Source of the DNA: Lachnospiraceae bacterium | GTDB lineage: Bacteria; Bacillota; Clostridia; Lachnospirales; Lachnospiraceae | Length of the DNA stretch: 64,000 bases | Reading direction: 5' to 3' | Assembly (NCBI GenBank): GCA_024684215.1 | Contig: JAIKXH010000142.1 | Location: forward strand, 1 to 64,000 | In this document: positions 59,383 to 64,000 of the stretch, piece after piece | Layout of the letters: each line of letters opens with the position of its first letter | Numbering within the stretch: the first letter of the stretch is position 1 | The notes under the pieces: model-generated | What the model was told of the DNA's origin: nothing | The model's database searches: none | Seen by the model: only the letters and a program-made list of their open reading frames with translations | Program-made: the position numbers and the translations under genes

Positions 59383-60216
59383 TTGGAATTACTTAGTGCC
59401 GGAAACAAAAAAATAAAGAGAATTCAAGCACTTGTGCGCTCAGCCAAGGATAGGCGCGAGGAAGGCGTCTATATCGCAGAAGGCGTTAGGATGTATAAAG
59501 AGGCTCCTAAAAAGTATTTAAAGGAAGTCTATCTTACACCGGAAATGCTTAAAGAGGTTGGAGAACCAAAGGTTCCATACTACGCAGTAAGCGACGAAGT
59601 TTTTTCAAAGATTTCTGACACCAAGACCCCACAGGGAGTTCTATGCGTCTTAGAGAGAAGGAAGATGGGACTGACTGAGGTTATTGAAGTACCATCGGAT
59701 AAAAGCACTGAAGAAAGCTTAGATAAAAACTCCGGTAAAAATACTGATAAAAATGCAGGCAAGGCACCGCTCATACTTCTCCTTGAAAATATACAGGACC
59801 CCGGTAATCTCGGGACAATCCTCAGAGTAGGAGAGGCTGCAGGAGTTACCGGCATCGTTATGAGCAGGGGATGCGTTGATATATACAATCCAAAGGTTAT
59901 CCGCTCAACCATGGGCTCCGTGTATAGGATGAAATTCACCGTATGTGATGATATTTTGGAAGCCGTAAAAAGGATCAAGGAAAAAGGGATAATAACCTAT
60001 GCGGCGCATCTTCACGGATCACTTGGATTTACCGAGTACGATTACACAAAGCCGACATGCTTTTTTATCGGCAATGAAGGAAACGGCCTGAGCGAAGAAA
60101 TCACGGCAATGGCTGACAAAAGACTTCTTATTCCCATGGAGGGAAGCGTGGAATCACTGAATGCCGGAATAGCGGCTGCGGTTTTAAGCTATGAGGCACA
60201 CAGACAGAGATTTTAA
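59383..60216 (+). CDS. TrmH/SpoU-family RNA 2'-O-methyltransferase
   Basis: The product is 277 residues from TTG at 59383, with GGAGG 5 bases upstream. A longer frame opening at 59284 begins inside an intrinsic terminator and is not credible. The start then gives the usual family N-terminus (KKIKRIQALVRSAKDRREEG, YIAEGVRMYKEA). The SPOUT domain has ILLLENIQDPGNLGTILR (motif 1), FIGNEGNGLSEE (motif 2) and IPMEGSVESLNAGIAAAVLSYE (motif 3), the trefoil-knot SAM site. A repeat-built linker (about residues 106-128) separates the RNA-binding and knot domains. It methylates rRNA or tRNA; the target is unknown. Confidence 0.92.
   Translation: MELLSAGNKKIKRIQALVRSAKDRREEGVYIAEGVRMYKEAPKKYLKEVYLTPEMLKEVGEPKVPYYAVSDEVFSKISDTKTPQGVLCVLERRKMGLTEVIEVPSDKSTEESLDKNSGKNTDKNAGKAPLILLLENIQDPGNLGTILRVGEAAGVTGIVMSRGCVDIYNPKVIRSTMGSVYRMKFTVCDDILEAVKRIKEKGIITYAAHLHGSLGFTEYDYTKPTCFFIGNEGNGLSEEITAMADKRLLIPMEGSVESLNAGIAAAVLSYEAHRQRF
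59698..59766 (+). repeat. In-frame degenerate repeat linker in the TrmH-family gene
   Basis: Three units of about 24 bases beginning GATAAAAGC, GATAAAAAC and GATAAAAAT encode the DKSTEES/DKNSGKNT/DKNAGK linker between the two domains. Frame is preserved. Confidence 0.75.
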
Positions 60217-60285
60217 ATCCTTTGATGAAGGACGAATTTGAATAAATAGATTTAATCTTAGATTAAAAACAGAAAGGGAACAATC

Positions 60286-61089
60286 ATGAAAATAGGTTTT
60301 ATCGGACTTGGAAACATGGCAAAGGCCATTATCGGCGGTATTTTAAAGGACAAGATCATACCCGCAAAGGATATCATCGGCTCCGATAAGTCGGAAGCAT
60401 GCCGCAAAGCGGTGGCAAAGGATTTAAAGATCACCGTATATGATTCGAATGTAAAGGTAGTGAAAGAGAGCGATATTCTCTTTTTCGCTGTTAAGCCCCA
60501 GTTTTTACCCGAGGTTTTGGAGGAAATCAAATCTTCCGTTAAAAAGACCACGGTTATTGTAAGCATTGTTGCAGGCAAAACCATCGGTTATCTGGAGGAC
60601 GGCCTTGCCGTCAAAGGAAAGAAGCTTAAAATCGTTCGTTGCATGCCCAACACTCCTGCACTTGTAGGAGAGGGATGCACCGGAGTATCACCCAATGCAA
60701 ATGTTACGGATAAGGAGCTTTCAAAGGTTCTCGATATCCTTTCATCCTTCGGAAAGGCACATGTAGTGTCCGAAAAGCTGATGGATGCGGTAGGTGCTGT
60801 AAGCGGAAGTTCTCCCGCGTTTGTATTTATGTTTATCGAAGCAATGGCAGACGGTGCCGTTGCGGGAGGAATGCCGAGAGCACAGGCATATGAATTTGCC
60901 GCTCAGGCAGTCCTCGGAAGTGCAAAGCTTGTACTCGAGACAGGCAAACACCCCGGCGAGCTCAAGGATATGGTATGCTCACCCGGCGGAACCACTATTG
61001 AGGGAGTAAAAGTCCTCGAGGAGTGCGGTATGCGCGGAGCTATCATGGATGCTATGGAAGCTGTGATCGAGCGAACCAAGCAACTGTAA
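60286..61089 (+). CDS. proC: ProC, pyrroline-5-carboxylate reductase
   Basis: The product is 267 residues, normal for ProC, which makes proline by NAD(P)H reduction of pyrroline-5-carboxylate. IGFIGLGNMAKAIIGGIL is the N-terminal Rossmann motif, FFAVKPQFLPEVLEEI and RCMPNTPALVGEG follow, and the C-terminal helical domain has AVSGSSPAFVFMFIEAMADGAV and VCSPGGTTIEGVKVLEE, the substrate-binding signature. AAAGGGA precedes the ATG. It is followed after 27 bases by the ClpX-like gene. Confidence 0.97.
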   Translation: MKIGFIGLGNMAKAIIGGILKDKIIPAKDIIGSDKSEACRKAVAKDLKITVYDSNVKVVKESDILFFAVKPQFLPEVLEEIKSSVKKTTVIVSIVAGKTIGYLEDGLAVKGKKLKIVRCMPNTPALVGEGCTGVSPNANVTDKELSKVLDILSSFGKAHVVSEKLMDAVGAVSGSSPAFVFMFIEAMADGAVAGGMPRAQAYEFAAQAVLGSAKLVLETGKHPGELKDMVCSPGGTTIEGVKVLEECGMRGAIMDAMEAVIERTKQL

Positions 61090-61116
61090 ATAACCACCCA
61101 CAATTAAGGAAGTAAG

Positions 61117-62709
61117 ATGAGTAACAACGATTTCAAAGAAGTAGATGATATAAACGCAGAGCCAAAATCACCTGATAATTCTGAGAAGGAAGAAAGTAAA
61201 GGCGAAGGCTTTGTAATGAGTGATGTTAATAAAAATACTGATATAGTGGAAGGCTCTGATGACAACGCTTGGTCTTCAGAAGGCGGGCCGGACGGAGATT
61301 CGCAGGATCAGGGCGGAAATGAGTCCGACTACGAGGACGTGTGCTTTGTGTGCCGCAGGCCCGAGAGCAAGGCAGGCAAGATGTTTCATCTGCCCAATCA
61401 CATCTCCGTATGTGAAGACTGCATGAGAAAGACCATGGAGACCGTCAGCCAGTTTGACTACCAGGGCATGTTCCCGCCCGATATGGAAGAGGCTCCCAAA
61501 TTCAGCTTTATAAATCTGGCTAATCTGCAGGGCGACGGCGGTATACCCAACAAGCAAAAGCTTAAGAAAAAGAAAAAAGAATCTCAGCCTATCATAGATA
61601 TCAAGAATATCCCGGCACCTCATAAAATCAGGGCCAGCCTTGATGAATATGTTATAGGTCAGGACTATGCGAAAAAAGTAATATCCGTGGCGGTGTATAA
61701 CCACTACAAGCGCGTGGCGACCAACACCATGGACAATATCGAGATAGAGAAGTCAAATATGCTTATGATCGGACCTACGGGATCCGGTAAAACATATCTG
61801 GTAAAGACTTTGGCGAGACTTCTCGATGTGCCTCTTGCAATAGCAGATGCGACATCTCTTACCGAGGCGGGATATATCGGTGACGATATAGAGAGCGTTA
61901 TCTCAAAGCTTCTTGCCGCAGCGGACAATGATGTTGAGAGAGCGGAAAAGGGCATCGTATTTATCGACGAGATAGACAAGATTGCTAAAAAAGCCAATGC
62001 CAACTCCAGAGACGTATCCGGCGAGAGCGTTCAGCAGGGAATGCTTAAGCTGCTCGAGGGCGCGGATGTCGAAGTACCCGTCGGTGCGTCAAGCAAGGGA
62101 GCAATGGTTCCTCTTGCGACGATAAATACCAGAAATATTCTCTTTATATGTGGCGGCGCATTTCCCGATCTGGAGGATATCATAAAAGAGAGACTGACCA
62201 AGAATTCTCTTATCGGATTCGGCTCAACACTTAAAAATGCTTTCGACAAGGAAGATGTACTCTCAAAGGTTAAAGTCGAGGATATCAGAAAGTTTGGAAT
62301 GATCCCCGAATTTATCGGAAGATTACCCATCATCTTTACCCTTCAGAGTTTGACAAAGGATATGATGATTCGTATACTGAAAGAGCCGAAAAACGCGATT
62401 TTAAAGCAATATCAGAAGCTTTTGGAGCTTGACGAGGTTAAGCTTGATTTTTCCGATGATGCATTGGAAGCCATCGCAGATAAGGCTATGGAACAGGATA
62501 CCGGTGCGAGAGCTCTTCGCTCGATCATTGAGGAGTTTATGCTCGATATCATGTATGAGATTCCAAAGGATGATAACATCGGAACAGTCACTATAACCGG
62601 TGATTACATAAGAGGCACCGGCGGCCCCGTTATCGGACTCCGCGGAAGTGAGGCACTTATCGAGGAAAAGCCTAAGGAAATAAAAGAGTCCGAAGGCACC
62701 GAAGAATAG
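61117..62709 (+). CDS. ClpX-type AAA+ unfoldase, divergent paralogue
   Basis: The product is 530 residues, about 100 longer than ClpX. An acidic, disordered N-terminal extension (about 1-68) precedes a zinc domain with paired cysteines (CFVCRRP...CEDCMRK). Walker A is GPTGSGKT, Walker B FIDEIDKI, pore loop GYIGDD, and the sensor and C-domain match ClpX. The IGF loop that docks ClpP is present (LIGFGS). The RKH pore-entry motif of canonical ClpX is absent: the segment after EGADVEVP reads VGASSKGAM. It stands alone between proC and arcC, with no clpP or lon. It may be a second ClpX with other substrates. Confidence 0.88.
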   Translation: MSNNDFKEVDDINAEPKSPDNSEKEESKGEGFVMSDVNKNTDIVEGSDDNAWSSEGGPDGDSQDQGGNESDYEDVCFVCRRPESKAGKMFHLPNHISVCEDCMRKTMETVSQFDYQGMFPPDMEEAPKFSFINLANLQGDGGIPNKQKLKKKKKESQPIIDIKNIPAPHKIRASLDEYVIGQDYAKKVISVAVYNHYKRVATNTMDNIEIEKSNMLMIGPTGSGKTYLVKTLARLLDVPLAIADATSLTEAGYIGDDIESVISKLLAAADNDVERAEKGIVFIDEIDKIAKKANANSRDVSGESVQQGMLKLLEGADVEVPVGASSKGAMVPLATINTRNILFICGGAFPDLEDIIKERLTKNSLIGFGSTLKNAFDKEDVLSKVKVEDIRKFGMIPEFIGRLPIIFTLQSLTKDMMIRILKEPKNAILKQYQKLLELDEVKLDFSDDALEAIADKAMEQDTGARALRSIIEEFMLDIMYEIPKDDNIGTVTITGDYIRGTGGPVIGLRGSEALIEEKPKEIKESEGTEE

Positions 62710-62710
62710 A

Positions 62711-62743
62711 TTATAAAACTGCAGGTGAAGTTATAAACTGTAG
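62711..62743 (+). repeat. Tandem repeat after the ClpX-like stop codon
   Basis: TTATAAAACTGCAG (62711-62724) and TTATAAACTGTAG (62731-62743) are direct repeats with a period of 20 bases, differing by one base change and one deletion. They fill the spacer before arcC. Confidence 0.7.
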
Positions 62744-62759
62744 AAACAGAGGGATTGAT

Positions 62760-63698
62760 ATGAGTAAACAAAAAATGGTAGTTTCGCTTGGACATGAAGC
62801 ACTCGGAAGCACTACAAATGCACAGCTTGATGCGGTTAAAGTAACCGCGAAAGCTTTGGCTGACCTTGTAGAGGACGGAAATCAGCTTACGATTACCCAT
62901 TCAAACGGACATCAGGTGAGCATGATCCACAAGGCTATGACCGAGCTCAGACGAGTTTATATCGACTATACTCCCGCGCCTATGTGCGTGTGCTCCGCAA
63001 TGAGCCAGGGATATGTCGGATATGATATTCAAAACTCGCTTCGCGCCGAACTTATAGACAGAGGAATCTCCAAAACAGTCAGCACCATCCTTACACAGGT
63101 GAGCGTTGACCCTTATGATGAGGCCTTTTATGAGCCCACCAAGGAAATCGGAAGATACATGTCTGCCGAGGATGCGGAGATAGAGGTTAAAAAAGGCAAT
63201 TACGTTAAAGAATACCCCGGTAAAGGATTCAGAAGAGTGGTTGCGGCACCTAAGCCTATTGATATCGTAGAGATCGATGCCATAAAGGCACTTTGCGCAG
63301 CAGACCAGGTGGTTATAGCCTGCGGCGGTGGCGGAATTCCCGTTATCGAGCAAAAACACGCGCTTAAGGGTGCGTCTGCGGTTATTGAAAAGGATGCCAT
63401 CGCAGGTAAGCTTGCTTCAGACCTCCTCGCCGATGTGCTTTTGATCCTTACAGGTGTGGAGTATGTATGCACAGGCTTTGGAACCGAGAGTCAAAAGCCC
63501 ATCACTCAAATGACTGTAGCTGAGGCTAAAAAATATATCGAGGCCGGTGAGTTCGGCGAGGGAACCATGCTTCCCAAAATCGAAGCGGCTATCGAATTTT
63601 TAGCGGCTAATCCGAGCGGAAAAGTTATAATCACCTCGATAGAGAAAGCATTGGACGGAGCAAAAGGCAAGACCGGAACGGTTATACAGGCAGAGTAA
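62760..63698 (+). CDS. arcC: Carbamate kinase
   Basis: The product is 312 residues, the family norm. The enzyme makes ATP from carbamoyl phosphate and ADP, usually as the last step of arginine, agmatine or purine-derivative fermentation. VVSLGHEALG opens the amino-acid-kinase fold. ITHSNGHQV, VDPYDEAFYEPTKEIG, KGFRRVVAAPKP and VIACGGGGIPVIE are characteristic, and FGEGTMLPKIEAAIEFL closes it. The normal GGNAL of the first loop is GHEALG here. No arcA, arcB or ornithine transporter is in the window, so its pathway is not shown. AGAGGG precedes the ATG. Confidence 0.95.
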   Translation: MSKQKMVVSLGHEALGSTTNAQLDAVKVTAKALADLVEDGNQLTITHSNGHQVSMIHKAMTELRRVYIDYTPAPMCVCSAMSQGYVGYDIQNSLRAELIDRGISKTVSTILTQVSVDPYDEAFYEPTKEIGRYMSAEDAEIEVKKGNYVKEYPGKGFRRVVAAPKPIDIVEIDAIKALCAADQVVIACGGGGIPVIEQKHALKGASAVIEKDAIAGKLASDLLADVLLILTGVEYVCTGFGTESQKPITQMTVAEAKKYIEAGEFGEGTMLPKIEAAIEFLAANPSGKVIITSIEKALDGAKGKTGTVIQAE

Positions 63699-63702
63699 AT
63701 CT

Positions 63703-64000
63703 ATGAGAGAGATAGATTGGAAAAATGAATATTCGGACGAGGAAGGCATAATATATCTGCGTCCGATGACATATGATGATGCAGAAACCTACGTGAATTG
63801 GCGAAACAGTGAGTCTGTAAATAAATATTTTATATACAGAGGCAAATTCACCGTTGAAGGCCAGAAAAACTGGATCAGAGATAATCTCGAGACCGGAAAG
63901 GCGGCATCCATGATGGTGTGCCTCACCGGGAAAAGATTTGAGGACGCAGCAGAGGGCGCTGATGAGAATGAAGGCGCAGAACTTCAAAGTACAGCGGACC
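63703..64000 (+). CDS. GNAT-family acetyltransferase, PseH-like (3' truncated by window end)
   Basis: The first 99 residues are visible. IIYLRPMTYDDAETYVNWRNSESVNKYF and FTVEGQKNWIRDNL match the N-terminal part of RimJ/RimL-type GNAT enzymes, in particular PseH, which acetylates the 4-amino group made by PseC in pseudaminic acid synthesis. A PseC-like gene lies 10 kb upstream. An acidic low-complexity stretch (about 82-98) interrupts the fold near the window end. The acetyl-CoA loop is not reached. The ATG follows the arcC stop by 4 bases. Confidence 0.75.
   Translation, partial: MREIDWKNEYSDEEGIIYLRPMTYDDAETYVNWRNSESVNKYFIYRGKFTVEGQKNWIRDNLETGKAASMMVCLTGKRFEDAAEGADENEGAELQSTAD

Noticed and set aside
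1-64000. CRISPR array, tRNA/rRNA genes, insertion sequences, phage genes or attachment sites
   Set aside because: Scanned for regular spaced repeats, cloverleaf-like segments and transposase motifs; none could be supported. The tandem arrays lack unique spacers and are too degenerate for CRISPR.

Overview
The window looks like a chromosomal segment of a low-to-moderate GC Gram-positive Clostridia, most likely a member of the Lachnospiraceae. The basis is gene order and protein style rather than a marker gene: a comFC-yvyF pair, a cdaA-cdaR-glmM block, separate PPi-dependent and ATP-dependent phosphofructokinases, a Firmicutes DnaE, and AT-rich spacers with strong purine-rich ribosome binding sites. 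No rRNA, tRNA, CRISPR array, transposase or phage gene was seen.

Region 1 (1-9.7 kb) starts with the tail of an unidentified gene and a decayed or non-coding stretch. Two small membrane proteins follow. Next comes a tightly coupled HIT-larB-larC-(repeat protein)-larE operon for the nickel-pincer nucleotide cofactor; no LarA-type racemase is present. After a convergent iron-dependent alcohol dehydrogenase come a PPi-phosphofructokinase and a cation diffusion facilitator. Region 2 (9.8-20.9 kb) holds a large membrane protein, an overlapping nuclease-like gene and recD2, then comF, a YvyF-like zinc protein, two uncharacterised membrane proteins, and the c-di-AMP/cell-wall block cdaA-cdaR-glmM followed by an orphan HPr and a good intrinsic terminator.

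Region 3 (20.9-49 kb) is a large surface-polysaccharide locus. It encodes a priming sugar-phosphate transferase, eight glycosyltransferases, four large polytopic membrane proteins, two MBOAT O-acyltransferases each paired with a membrane-anchored SGNH protein, and a third, tandem SGNH protein on the opposite strand. It also has two paralogous membrane-anchored glycosidase-like proteins, a sugar nucleotidyltransferase, a flippase-kinase fusion and a HAD phosphatase. It looks like a pathway that assembles a lipid-linked glycan and decorates it with acyl groups and possibly a kinase/nucleotidyltransferase-activated substituent. No Wzx, Wzy or ABC exporter was recognised inside the window.

Region 4 (49-64 kb) is mostly housekeeping: dnaE directly behind the polysaccharide locus, a PseC-type aminotransferase, a metal-responsive unit (ArsR-type operator, free-standing HMA metal-binding protein, Zn/Cd/Pb ATPase), aroA, ATP-pfkA, a TrmH-family methyltransferase, proC, a divergent ClpX paralogue, carbamate kinase and the start of a PseH-like acetyltransferase.

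The most unusual sequence-level signal is a recurring pattern of degenerate tandem repeats. They appear just at or after the stop codons of several unrelated genes, and similar repeat-built hydrophilic inserts appear in frame inside conserved enzymes (AroA, TrmH, LarC; non-repetitive linkers in DnaE and CadA). Function and family calls are by recognition of motifs in the translated sequence, without any database search.
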